Of a stretch of 64,000 nucleotides of DNA, positions 52,431-60,866 are shown in pieces (positions within the stretch are counted from its first letter, which is position 1; every line of letters starts with the position of its first letter). Location: the NCBI GenBank assembly GCA_020846435.1, contig JADLDY010000037.1, positions 1-64,000 on the forward strand. Reading direction: 5' to 3'. The notes under the pieces are model-generated. The model was not told the DNA's origin, searched no databases, and worked only from the letters and a program-made list of their open reading frames with translations. Position numbers and translations under genes: made by a program. This DNA comes from Deltaproteobacteria bacterium. GTDB lineage: Bacteria > Desulfobacterota > GWC2-55-46.

Positions 52431-55400
52431 CAGGTGTTTTTGCCGAGGGCGGCGGCCACCGACCTCAGAAGGTCCGGTATCTCGTAGGGCTTTTGCAGGA
52501 ACCGGTAGCCTTTCTCCCTTATCGCCGGGAACGAAGAGTCCACTTCCATGTACCCGCTCGTGAGGAGCACCTGGAACTTCCTGTTCAGGGCCTTGAGGTC
52601 GTCGATGAGCTCTATGCCGTTCCTGTCCTGGAGGACCATGTCGCTGAAGACGAGGTCTATGCGGCTGCCTTCTTTTTCAAAGAGCGCTCTGGCGTCTCTC
52701 GCGCAACCGGCCTCCAGTACGTTGTACCCGTTCCTGGTGAGCACCATGGCAACGCTCTTTCTGAGGAGCGTCTCGTCCTCGACAAGGAGGACCCTCTCTC
52801 CTGAGCCCATGAGCTCTTCCTCGCCGCTCACTTGTTCGCTCTCTTCTTCCACGGTCTCCTCGACCGTCGGGAAGTAGATCTCGAACCTCGTGCCTTCCCC
52901 TGGCCTGCTCTCGACGTCTATCCAGCCGCCGAGGTCCCTGATTATGTTGTACACGACCGCGAGCCCGAGGCCTGTGCCGCGCGGCCCCTTGGTGGAAAAG
53001 AACGGCTCGAATATCTGCTTTATGACGTTCCCATCCATGCCAATGCCGGTGTCCTCTACCGTGAGCTTGATGTGGCGCCCCGAGGCGATGGAGCGGGAGG
53101 AGCCGCCGACGTCGACCCTTTCGGTCCTGAGGGTTATCTTCCCGCCGCCGGGCATGGCGTCCCTCGCGTTTATCACGAGGTTCATTATTATCTGCTCGAT
53201 ATTGGCCTTGTCTGACCTTATGAGGCCGATGTCCGGGGCCAGAGAGGTGCTGATGACGATGTTCTCGCTGATGAGGCGCTTGAGCATGCGAAGCGTGTTC
53301 GTTATCTTGCGGTTCAGGTCGAGCGCGGTTATCTCTGTCGGCTGTCGGCGGGAGAATATGAGGAGGCCTCTGGTCAGGTTTTCGGCGCGCTCTGAAGCCG
53401 TGTCTATCTGCTCGAGGTAGGAGTTTATCTCGGCCGAGTCAGATTTTTTCATGGCCAGGCTGTTGTTGAGCCTGATTATGACCATGAGGTTGTTGAAGTC
53501 GTGGGCTATCCCTCCAGCCAGCACGCCTATGGCCTCCATCTTCTGCGCCTGCGCGAGCTGCTGCACGATCCTGGCCTGTTCAGCTTCCTGGCGTTTCCTG
53601 TCGGTTATGTCCCTGTCCATGCCGCGGTAGCCGAGGAGGTTCCCGGCTGGGTCGAGTATCGGCGCGCCGTTTGTCTCGAGCACGACCTCATGGCCGTCTT
53701 TGTGTATGTTTTTGTTCTCGAGGAGGGCGAAGGGTTTTTTGAGCGCGACTATCCTCCTGAACTCGGCGCCTATCTTTTCTGCTTCCCCCGGAGCCATGAG
53801 GTCGAACGGGGTCTTGCCGAGCACCTCGTCAGGCTCGTACCCGAGGACCTCGCGCACCTTCGGGCTGACATACGTGTATACGCCGCTGGAGTCTGTCTCC
53901 CATACCCAGTCGCTCGTTGTCTCGACAAGCACCCTGAAGCGTTCCTCGCTTTTTTTGAGCCGCCTGTTTATCTCCGTTATGGCGCGGGTCCTCTCCTCGA
54001 CCTTGGCTTCGAGCTCGGATTGGGCTCCCCTCAGGGCCGCTTCCGCCGTTTTCCATCTGGATATGTCGATGCCCGTGCCGATGAGGTACGGCTCGCCTCC
54101 GATCTTCGTCTGCACGGCCCTGAAGTGGAACGGTATCAACCGCCCGTCCTTTGTCCTGAGGCCGGCTTCGACCTCGGCCGCGCCCAGGTTGAAGGCCTGC
54201 TCTATCTTCTCGATTATGAGAAGCTTGTCCCTTATGTCGAAAAAGTCGACGGGGCGCATGTCCGCTATCTCCGTCCGCGAATATTCCGTCGTTTCTTCGA
54301 GCGCCCTGTTCCACTTCAGTATTTTGCCGTTCTTGTCGACGATGTAGAAGATGCCGGGCAGGCTCAGTGTCAGGGCGTTGAACAGGTTCTCCCCGTCGAA
54401 TATCTTCCTTTCGGCGTCCTTTGTCTCGGTCAGGTCCTTTACAAAGGCCCAGAAGCCTTCAGCGGCGCCATCTGAGTCTTTAAGGAGCCAGGCGCTAACC
54501 GAAGCGCTAAGGCGCGAGCCGTCTTTCGTGAGGAACTCTTTTTCGTACTCGCAGAAGCCTCTCTGGAAGAGGCGCCCCTTTAATATCTCCGCTTCATCTT
54601 TCCTCATCTCCGGCGGGGTGACGCCGGTGTAGGAAAGGGTAGAGAGTTCTTTGATGGAGCGTCCAAGCATGGAGGCAAGAGCCTGGTTGCAGTCGGTTAT
54701 GCGGCCGTCCATCCCGATCCGCATTACCCCGTCGCTTATGGACTCGTAAAGGCCCCTGTACTTTCTTTCAGATTCAAGCAGGCGCTCCTGCGCCTGTTTT
54801 CTTTCGGTTATGTCCCGTCCCCTGCCGATTACGCTCTTGATTATTTTCGTGCCGTCGTAGAGTTCAGGGACCATGTGGACGCATATCCAGCGTTCGGCCC
54901 CTGATTTGGCGAGGTACCTTATCTCGGTGTCGCTCTGGCTTCCGGCAAGGACCTTGCGCAAAGAGCCGGTGAAGGCGTCCCTGTCGTCAGGGTGTATTAC
55001 GGATTTGAACTCGTCGAGCGAGCGGATGCCGCCGGGGCCGAGGACAGCGTCAGGGCTCAGCCCCCCGGTTATCCATTCGAGGCCAAGCTCTCCGGCCTCT
55101 CCTATCTCGAGCCTGAAGACGAGCTCAGAGGCAAGTTCGGTTATGAGCGTGCACCGGCGCTCTTTTTCACGCAGTTCATGGTCGTCGTCGGCAATCCCGG
55201 CCCGCCAGACGGCTGTCCACGAGCCGTCTTTCCTGACGAGAGAAGCGCTGTGGCTTGAGACGGCCTCTGTTATGTCTGACGGCTTGAGCCCGCTTACAGG
55301 GTACGAGCAGATAGTGAGCATCCGGCTCTTGCGGAAAAGGCGCTGCACCTCCCGTTCGTACTCCATGAAGCCTGCCCTGTCGCTTTCGCCTACCCAGGAG

Positions 55401-55783
55401 GTGTCGCCGGTGAGCCGGAGCCCTTCATAGCCGGACCTCGAGGCCTCTTCAAGGAGGCTGGCCCAGCCGTCGAGGGCCTTCTGGGCGCAAAATGAGCCAT
55501 TTTCAATGTACTGGCCGTTGAAAGGCATGATCTTCAGGGAGCCTTTTCTGATATGCGAGGCAAGGTCAGGCACCTCCCTGGCCAGTGCGTCGGCAGCCTC
55601 CTGCGCCGAAAGCTGGCCGGAAGTCACCCACACGCACAGCTCGCCAGAGCGCAAACCTTCGCAAAACCACTGGACAAGCACCTCGAGGATCTCTTCCTTT
55701 GATTCATAAAGCAGGCACATGTGGGTGCCCCAGGGAATGTCGCCCAGGGTATTTATGCCGGATTTTCTTAATTTTACGCTCAT
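52430..55783 (-). CDS. Hybrid sensor histidine kinase with MEDS domain, multiple PAS domains and a receiver
   Basis: A 1117-residue cytoplasmic sensor without a membrane segment. The N-terminal ~190 residues (GDIPWGTHMCLLYESKEEILEVLVQWFCEGLRSGELCVWV) match the MEDS sensory domain known from DcmR. Four PAS-type modules follow (about 220-335, 345-455, 465-580, 610-730). The phosphoacceptor His is in GGIAHDFNNLMVII (~758), and the ATPase domain has ARDAMPGGGKITL and GTGLGLAVVYNI. A C-terminal receiver (~995-1115) has the phospho-Asp in DLVFSDMVLQD. It lacks a separate response regulator; the translationally coupled STAND/BTAD protein is the likely output. Confidence 0.92.
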   Translation of the reverse strand: MSVKLRKSGINTLGDIPWGTHMCLLYESKEEILEVLVQWFCEGLRSGELCVWVTSGQLSAQEAADALAREVPDLASHIRKGSLKIMPFNGQYIENGSFCAQKALDGWASLLEEASRSGYEGLRLTGDTSWVGESDRAGFMEYEREVQRLFRKSRMLTICSYPVSGLKPSDITEAVSSHSASLVRKDGSWTAVWRAGIADDDHELREKERRCTLITELASELVFRLEIGEAGELGLEWITGGLSPDAVLGPGGIRSLDEFKSVIHPDDRDAFTGSLRKVLAGSQSDTEIRYLAKSGAERWICVHMVPELYDGTKIIKSVIGRGRDITERKQAQERLLESERKYRGLYESISDGVMRIGMDGRITDCNQALASMLGRSIKELSTLSYTGVTPPEMRKDEAEILKGRLFQRGFCEYEKEFLTKDGSRLSASVSAWLLKDSDGAAEGFWAFVKDLTETKDAERKIFDGENLFNALTLSLPGIFYIVDKNGKILKWNRALEETTEYSRTEIADMRPVDFFDIRDKLLIIEKIEQAFNLGAAEVEAGLRTKDGRLIPFHFRAVQTKIGGEPYLIGTGIDISRWKTAEAALRGAQSELEAKVEERTRAITEINRRLKKSEERFRVLVETTSDWVWETDSSGVYTYVSPKVREVLGYEPDEVLGKTPFDLMAPGEAEKIGAEFRRIVALKKPFALLENKNIHKDGHEVVLETNGAPILDPAGNLLGYRGMDRDITDRKRQEAEQARIVQQLAQAQKMEAIGVLAGGIAHDFNNLMVIIRLNNSLAMKKSDSAEINSYLEQIDTASERAENLTRGLLIFSRRQPTEITALDLNRKITNTLRMLKRLISENIVISTSLAPDIGLIRSDKANIEQIIMNLVINARDAMPGGGKITLRTERVDVGGSSRSIASGRHIKLTVEDTGIGMDGNVIKQIFEPFFSTKGPRGTGLGLAVVYNIIRDLGGWIDVESRPGEGTRFEIYFPTVEETVEEESEQVSGEEELMGSGERVLLVEDETLLRKSVAMVLTRNGYNVLEAGCARDARALFEKEGSRIDLVFSDMVLQDRNGIELIDDLKALNRKFQVLLTSGYMEVDSSFPAIREKGYRFLQKPYEIPDLLRSVAAALGKNT

Positions 55784-55962
55784 GTTTGCATGCCTGTTCT
55801 GGATTGCTAAAAATAATAGCAGAACTTGTTAGACTTTTAAATGTATTATTTCAATAATCGTTCGTCCGGGCCCCGGAGTGTGAAGATGAGGCCGGCCTTA
55901 TCCTTGAGATTGACAAAACCCCTTGAAATATCTCATAATAGCGCGGAAAGGGACGGATTCGG

Positions 55963-57333
55963 ATGAAGAGTTTTTTTGACGAAAAACCGGTCAGGACCTG
56001 CCTGCTCCTCTTCGCGCTCTCATTTTTATTTTATTTGAAGTCTGTTGGCTTTGATTTTCTGCCTTCCTGGGACGACGGCGAGTACGTCCTCGACAACACA
56101 CGGGTCCACGGCCTCACCCTCGAGAACCTGAGGCTTATCTTCACGACGGCTTACTTCTCGAATTACGCCCCGCTCCACCTTTTGAGCTACGCGATCGACT
56201 TTTCCATCTGGGGCCTCTCCCCTGCCGGGTTCCACCTCACCAACATAATATTGCACGGCGTGAACTCGTTCATGGTCTATCTTCTCGTGAGGAAGCTTGC
56301 GGGGGACGGGTTTGTTTCGTTTGTCGCGGCCTCTTTCTTCGCCTTTCATCCGTTGAACGTCGAGAACGCGGCCTGGGTCTCTGAAAGAAAGACCCTTCTG
56401 ACCGCTTTTTTCTCATTCGCGTCCATCCTCGCCTATGTCTCGTTCAGGGAGAAAGGGGCAAGATCCCTGTATTTCCTGAGCCTTTTTCTCTTCGCGCTCT
56501 CGCTTCTCTCAAAGCCGCTTACAGTCGTCCTGCCGCTTGTTCTTGCTTCCTACGAGCTATTCCTGAGAAAAGAGCCGAGGGCCCTGAAGTGGACGCCGCC
56601 TTTTTTCGCGCTTGCGTTCATCTTCGCTCTCGCGGCCTTTCGCGCGCACTCTGACGCGAGCGCCATTGAAGGGGCGACCCTTGCCCCGGAGGTGCTCTTC
56701 GGGGTGGTCTACCCGACGATGCTCCCTGTCTATTGGGAGTACGTGAGGCTCATCTTCTGGCCAACTGGCCTGAGCGGCTTTTACGACGTGAAGCTCCATT
56801 TTTCGTTCCTTGAGCCAGCTGTCCTGGCTTCGGCCGTCTCGTGGGCCGCGGCCTTCGCGCTGGTATTATGGAAGGGCTCCGGCCCCTTGAGGTTCTGGTT
56901 CCTGTGGTTCTGGGCTTGGCTCCTTCCTGTCTCCAACATAATCCCCCTTCCCGTCTATTACGCGGACAGGTACATGTACATGCCCGCTATCGGTTTTTTC
57001 GTGCTCTTCGGCCTCCTTGTCTCATGGCTCGGAAAAAGGGCGGGGTTTAAAGCCGCGGCATCTGTTGCCGCTGTCGTGATAATCGCGCTGGGCGTGGCCG
57101 CTTTTTTCAGGATGGATGTCTGGAAGAACGAGGTCGCCTTCTGGGAAGATACCGCGAAGAAATCGCCTGGACAGGACAAGGCTCATCTGAATCTCGGGTA
57201 CGCCTACGAGATGGAAGGCAGGTTCGATGAGGCTGAGAAGGAGTATCTGGCCGCCCTCGCCATATACCGGAGCCCGGAGGCGGTGAGCAACCTTGAGATG
57301 GTGAGGATAAAGAAGGCCATGAAAGGCCGCTGA
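55963..57333 (+). CDS. TMTC-like membrane glycosyltransferase (GT-C fold) with short TPR tail
   Basis: A 456-residue inner-membrane protein with about nine to eleven helices. The first periplasmic loop after helix 1 has the FLPSWDDGEYVLDNTRV segment, with the acidic pair expected for GT-C enzymes. FHLTNIILHGVNSFMVYLLVRKL and WVSERKTLLTAFFSF are typical of the TMTC/ArnT-like families. The C-terminus has one to two TPRs (KAHLNLGYAYEMEGRFDEAEKEYLAALAIY). It probably transfers a sugar from a polyprenyl carrier; donor and target are unknown. Its last two codons and stop lie inside repeat A5. Confidence 0.82.
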   Translation: MKSFFDEKPVRTCLLLFALSFLFYLKSVGFDFLPSWDDGEYVLDNTRVHGLTLENLRLIFTTAYFSNYAPLHLLSYAIDFSIWGLSPAGFHLTNIILHGVNSFMVYLLVRKLAGDGFVSFVAASFFAFHPLNVENAAWVSERKTLLTAFFSFASILAYVSFREKGARSLYFLSLFLFALSLLSKPLTVVLPLVLASYELFLRKEPRALKWTPPFFALAFIFALAAFRAHSDASAIEGATLAPEVLFGVVYPTMLPVYWEYVRLIFWPTGLSGFYDVKLHFSFLEPAVLASAVSWAAAFALVLWKGSGPLRFWFLWFWAWLLPVSNIIPLPVYYADRYMYMPAIGFFVLFGLLVSWLGKRAGFKAAASVAAVVIIALGVAAFFRMDVWKNEVAFWEDTAKKSPGQDKAHLNLGYAYEMEGRFDEAEKEYLAALAIYRSPEAVSNLEMVRIKKAMKGR

Positions 57334-57425
57334 AAAAGTACCATCTGCTTTGCCGCCTTGGGCGCTTGTCGGCGTACAGCGTAAGCGGCTCACTCCTCGC
57401 ATCTGTTGCTTTTTGAGCGGCCTGC
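57324..57425 (+). repeat. Dispersed repeat A, copy 5
   Basis: Left end AGGCCGCTGAAAAAGT and right end CTTTTTGAGCGGCCTGC pair as terminal inverted repeats. Inner blocks ACCATCTGCTTTGCCGCC, GGCGTACAGCGTAAGC and CACTCCTCGCATCTG match the other copies. The left arm supplies the final Gly-Arg codons and TGA of the preceding gene, so the repeat has written the C-terminus of that protein. Confidence 0.82.
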
Positions 57426-57494
57426 ATGATTCGGGCTCTTGAGTCATGATGTTAGTCACTTGCCCAAATCGGCCCAATCAAATATAATATCCGG

Positions 57495-58283
57495 ATGAAA
57501 ATGCCCTCAGGAAAATCAATCCTTTTTGTTCCGCTCATCGCCGCGCTCCTTATTTCGTGTTCAGCCGGGAAAGAAGACAAGGGCGAAGAGGTCGCTTCTG
57601 TCAACGGAGCGCCGATTTACATGCAGGAGTTCATGAAGGAGGTCAAGACGATCTCCAGAAGGGAGCCCGGCGTCAAGCTAACCGAAGAGCGTCTCGAGGA
57701 GATACTCCACACGATGGTCGACAGGAAGCTCCTCATAGACGAGGCGGTGAAAGCCGGGCTTTCCCAGGACGAGCATTTCCTCGAGTCGATAAAGTCCTTC
57801 TGGGAGCAGACGCTCATAAGGGAGCTCATCGACAAGAAGAACAGGGAGTGGGCTGACAAGCTCATCGTCACGGACGACGAGGTCAGGCAGAGGCACTCGC
57901 TCATGCAGAGCAAGATAACCCTGAGGGTCATAAAGACCCATGACATGAAGGCGGCTGAGGCGGCCCTTTCAGAGCTGCCAACCAAGGGCTCTCTCATGGG
58001 CCCGCTCTTCATAGAGGATATCCGCCCAATGGACCCGCTTTTCGCGGCGTTCGGCAAGGAAGCAGGGGAGAGGGGGATAGCTGGCTCAGGGGATGATTTT
58101 TTCGCGTATGAGGTCGTGAAAAGAGAGCCTTCAGGCGCGCCTCCGATCGAAAGCGTCTATGAGGCCCTGCGGACAAGCCTCCTCGAAGAGAAAAAAGAGA
58201 GGGTGCTCGAAGACTGGCTTGAGGCAAGGAAAAAGGCCGCCGCCATCAAGGTAAACGAAGACGCCATCGAAAGGCTGGAGTGA
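57495..58283 (+). CDS. SurA-N-like lipoprotein (peptidyl-prolyl isomerase family, no parvulin core visible)
   Basis: A 262-residue lipoprotein. The lipobox is LIAALLISC. A SurA N-terminal-type helical domain (VNGAPIYMQEFMKEVKTISRREPG; LEEILHTMVDRKLLIDEAVKAGL) is followed by a region that should be a parvulin domain (ITLRVIKTHDMKAAEAALSELP), which is short and lacks a clear GGxLG-type catalytic block. It could be a holdase-type chaperone. The stop overlaps the next gene by 4 bp. Confidence 0.78.
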   Translation: MKMPSGKSILFVPLIAALLISCSAGKEDKGEEVASVNGAPIYMQEFMKEVKTISRREPGVKLTEERLEEILHTMVDRKLLIDEAVKAGLSQDEHFLESIKSFWEQTLIRELIDKKNREWADKLIVTDDEVRQRHSLMQSKITLRVIKTHDMKAAEAALSELPTKGSLMGPLFIEDIRPMDPLFAAFGKEAGERGIAGSGDDFFAYEVVKREPSGAPPIESVYEALRTSLLEEKKERVLEDWLEARKKAAAIKVNEDAIERLE

Positions 58284-58894
58284 GTTCAATGAGGCCGAAA
58301 AGAAAGAAGCTCTACATAAAAAAAGAGTTCCAGACCGATTTCTCGATAAAGTTCCTCATACTAATAGCCCTTGAGTCTGTCCTTGCCATAGGGCTTTTCC
58401 TCTACCTCTCAAGGGGGACGGTCATAACCGGCTATTCAGGCTCGGAGATCGTCATCGCCGGGACAGGCGAATATTTCCTTCCTACCGTACTGCTCGCGAA
58501 CCTTGCCCTCATCGGCGTCACGGCCATCGCCGGCTTCATCATAATGGTCGCCTATTCCCACAAGATAGCCGGCCCGCTCTACAGGTTCGAAAAGTCCATC
58601 GACGAGATGGCCTCCGGCGACCTGACGAGCAGGTTCAACCTCAGGGCCAACGACCAGCTCGAAGAGCTCGCCTCGAGGATAAACAGGCTGAGCGAGAGCC
58701 TGGACAAGGCTGTTTCAGCCATAAACGACGAGGCTGGCAGGCTTGAAGGGTGCCTTATTGATGCCAGTGAGTGTCAGAAGAACGGACAGACTGTGCCGGG
58801 CCTCGATGAAAAGCTTCAGAAGGCCTCGGAAAGCCTTGAAAAGCTCAGGAAAGCTGCCGGGTTTTTCAAGACCTCCGGCGGCCGAAAGAGCTGA
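58280..58894 (+). CDS. HAMP-domain membrane protein without an output domain
   Basis: A 204-residue protein. Two transmembrane helices (FSIKFLILIALESVLAIGLFLYL, and LLANLALIGVTAIAGFIIMV) are followed by a HAMP domain (SHKIAGPLYRFEKSIDEMASGDLTSRFNLRANDQLEELASRINRL) and a C-terminal coiled coil. No kinase, cyclase or chemoreceptor signalling domain follows. It overlaps the SurA-like gene by 4 bp (GTGA). The GTG at 58280 or ATG at 58289 may be the start. Confidence 0.82.
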   Translation: MSSMRPKRKKLYIKKEFQTDFSIKFLILIALESVLAIGLFLYLSRGTVITGYSGSEIVIAGTGEYFLPTVLLANLALIGVTAIAGFIIMVAYSHKIAGPLYRFEKSIDEMASGDLTSRFNLRANDQLEELASRINRLSESLDKAVSAINDEAGRLEGCLIDASECQKNGQTVPGLDEKLQKASESLEKLRKAAGFFKTSGGRKS

Positions 58895-58896
58895 GA

Positions 58897-59466
58897 GTGA
58901 AGAGTGCTTCAGGCTGGGCCGCTGAAAGAAGGCTGTGGATTATTTTTGCCTTTTCCCTGTCCCTCTTTTTCATGGCTCTCTTCTCCATTATTCCTGGGAG
59001 CGCCGAGGAGCCCGGCCTTGAGACCCGTTACGCCCGCATCGCTTTCAGGGATGAGGCAGACCTTCACGAGTTCGGCAGGAGGCTCGGCGGGCCAGGGTCA
59101 ATGGTCAGCAGTAAAAACCCCAATGTAAACGCGCATATAAAAGAGAGCGTCGACAGGATAGTCTTCAGGGTCAAGGTCCTCCTCGACATGCATCCCGAGC
59201 AGATGAAGTTCACGGTGCTCCTCCATCCGACAGACAAAAGCCTCGTTGACGCATACAAGGGGCTCGGCGTGATGGGAGAGGCGCCGATAGCCTTTTATTC
59301 GCACAAGTCCAGGACCATCCATATCGGCCTCAGAAGCCTGACCGAAGGGGTCTTTGCTCACGAGGTCGCGCACGCGGTCATAAACTTTTATTTCACCACG
59401 CCGCCTCCTGCCCAGATGCAGGAGATACTGGCCCAGTATGTAGACAGGCACCTCCGGGAAAACTGA
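58897..59466 (+). CDS. Membrane-anchored HExxH metalloprotease-like protein
   Basis: A 189-residue protein. One N-terminal hydrophobic segment (LWIIFAFSLSLFFMALFSIIPG) may be a signal peptide or anchor. The extracytoplasmic part has the zinc motif HEVAH (in GVFAHEVAHAVINFY) and a Glu about 20 residues later (QEILAQYVDRHL), the layout of gluzincin-type peptidases. Relatives have been described only as putative peptidases. It begins 2 bp after the HAMP gene; the three genes form an apparent operon. Confidence 0.75.
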   Translation: MKSASGWAAERRLWIIFAFSLSLFFMALFSIIPGSAEEPGLETRYARIAFRDEADLHEFGRRLGGPGSMVSSKNPNVNAHIKESVDRIVFRVKVLLDMHPEQMKFTVLLHPTDKSLVDAYKGLGVMGEAPIAFYSHKSRTIHIGLRSLTEGVFAHEVAHAVINFYFTTPPPAQMQEILAQYVDRHLREN

Positions 59467-59556
59467 GATGTGACTTTTGTCCTTGCCTATTTTGTAAAAA
59501 TCATTAAAATATACGTTTTATAAATGTCAGTTTCACTTTAGCCGGAGGTTGGAAGA

Positions 59557-60081
59557 ATGAAGAAGAAAATCGGAAAGTTGATTGTAGCTGCGGCCATGAC
59601 CGCCTCGGTTTCAATGTTTGCCTCAGTCGCCAGTGCTGGCGATAACGCTGAGGCCATAGCGAAACTGCAGTCTGTGAAGGAATCCTATGCCGCGAGCCTG
59701 CGCCTCGAGGCTCTCCAGGCGAAGAACTCGCCTGAGAGCGTGAAGGTCACCGGCCCCGCGACCCAGTGGCTCAAGCAGGTGAGCCCTGAGAAGGTGAACA
59801 TGGTGACCAACAGGGTCTCCGGCGACAAGCTCTCCTCGGTCGCGATCGACGGCAAGACCTATTTTGGCGCCGGTGACGCCTACGCCTCGACTTTGAGGAT
59901 GAACGCCGCCGCCCGCACCGCGGTCGACCCCTCTACCAGCAAGAAGATAGACAAGGCCTCTGCCGTTACCTTTGCCGACGCTTCCGGAAGGGTCTTTTAC
60001 TTCGAGTCTGAGAACTCTTACAGGGAATTCATAGGACTGGCCACCCCGGAAACCGTTTACGGTTATTCCGCGCCCAGGTAA
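59557..60081 (+). CDS. Secreted protein of unknown function
   Basis: A 174-residue protein with a clear signal peptide (MKKKIGKLIVAAAMTASVSMFASVASA). The mature part is not recognised. It has a helical first half (AEAIAKLQSVKESYAASLRLEALQ) and a C-terminal stretch TFADASGRVFYFESENSYREFIGL that loosely recalls YHS-like proteins, without cysteines. A ggaggttgga site precedes the ATG, an AT-rich promoter-like region lies just upstream and a strong terminator follows. It is probably a single-gene, well-expressed periplasmic protein. Confidence 0.65.
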   Translation: MKKKIGKLIVAAAMTASVSMFASVASAGDNAEAIAKLQSVKESYAASLRLEALQAKNSPESVKVTGPATQWLKQVSPEKVNMVTNRVSGDKLSSVAIDGKTYFGAGDAYASTLRMNAAARTAVDPSTSKKIDKASAVTFADASGRVFYFESENSYREFIGLATPETVYGYSAPR

Positions 60082-60112
60082 CAGGCATAATAAGTAAAAC
60101 AGGTTTTTTTTA

Positions 60113-60144
60113 AAGCCCCGCCTTCACAAGGCGGGGCTTTTTTT
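60113..60144 (+). terminator. Intrinsic terminator after the secreted protein
   Basis: An 11-bp stem AGCCCCGCCTT/AAGGCGGGGCT (60114-60138), loop CAC, followed by a run of T. Confidence 0.92.
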
Positions 60145-60230
60145 ATCCGCTTCCCTGCCCTTCATTTTCCTTGACCCCGCCATTAAATAGGACTAAAATC
60201 ATCCTGAATGTCTGAATTGAGGTATGAGCG

Positions 60231-60698
60231 ATGCTCCAGATAACAAGGGATGGCGAATACGCAGTAAGGGCGATTCTTCACATGTCCGCACAGCCTGTCG
60301 GCACGCTCTGCCTCATAAGCGAGATAGCCGAAGCGCAGGAGGTGCCGAGGAGCTATCTTTCCAAGATAATGCAGCACCTCGTCAAGGCCGGGCTGGTGAA
60401 ATCCAGGCGCGGGGCCAGGGGAGGGTTCTTCCTCGCCAGAAGGCCCCAGGAGATAACCCTGCGCCAGGCGATAGAGGCCATAGAAGGCCCGATATTCCTC
60501 AATATCTGCCTCATCAAAAAAGGCGAATGCCACAGGGACGAATTCTGTCCAGTGCACCAGGTGTGGCAGGAAGCCCAGAGAAAACTGATGGAAGTCCTCG
60601 ATAACAAGACAATGGCCCAGCTCGTGCAAGACGCCGAAAAGCTCAAAGGCTTTTCCGCGAAAAAAAGAACTCCCAAAAAGCCGCCCTCCACTCTCTGA
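60231..60698 (+). CDS. Rrf2-family transcriptional regulator
   Basis: A 155-residue winged-helix regulator. The N-terminal HTH (ITRDGEYAVRAILHMSA; VPRSYLSKIMQHLVKAGLVKSRRGARGGFFLAR) is typical of Rrf2/IscR/NsrR. Three cysteines in NICLIKKGECHRDEFCP match the [2Fe-2S] ligand pattern of the sensing members. It probably senses Fe-S status, nitric oxide or redox state and controls nearby genes, perhaps the FAD reductase that follows after 168 bp. The tail is basic. Confidence 0.93.
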   Translation: MLQITRDGEYAVRAILHMSAQPVGTLCLISEIAEAQEVPRSYLSKIMQHLVKAGLVKSRRGARGGFFLARRPQEITLRQAIEAIEGPIFLNICLIKKGECHRDEFCPVHQVWQEAQRKLMEVLDNKTMAQLVQDAEKLKGFSAKKRTPKKPPSTL

Positions 60699-60866
60699 CC
60701 CAATGCCCGGATAATCTGCCGGAAGTCTTTTGACTGTGGAAACCTTCCGAAAAAAGTCCTCTCATAATGCCTTTGGCGCACTCCCCGGCCGCGAGCCGTA
60801 TTTTTTGAATATGTGATAGACTCAGACAGGCCCGGCCGGGCCGTGTTCATGGAGGTGTGCGGGTTT

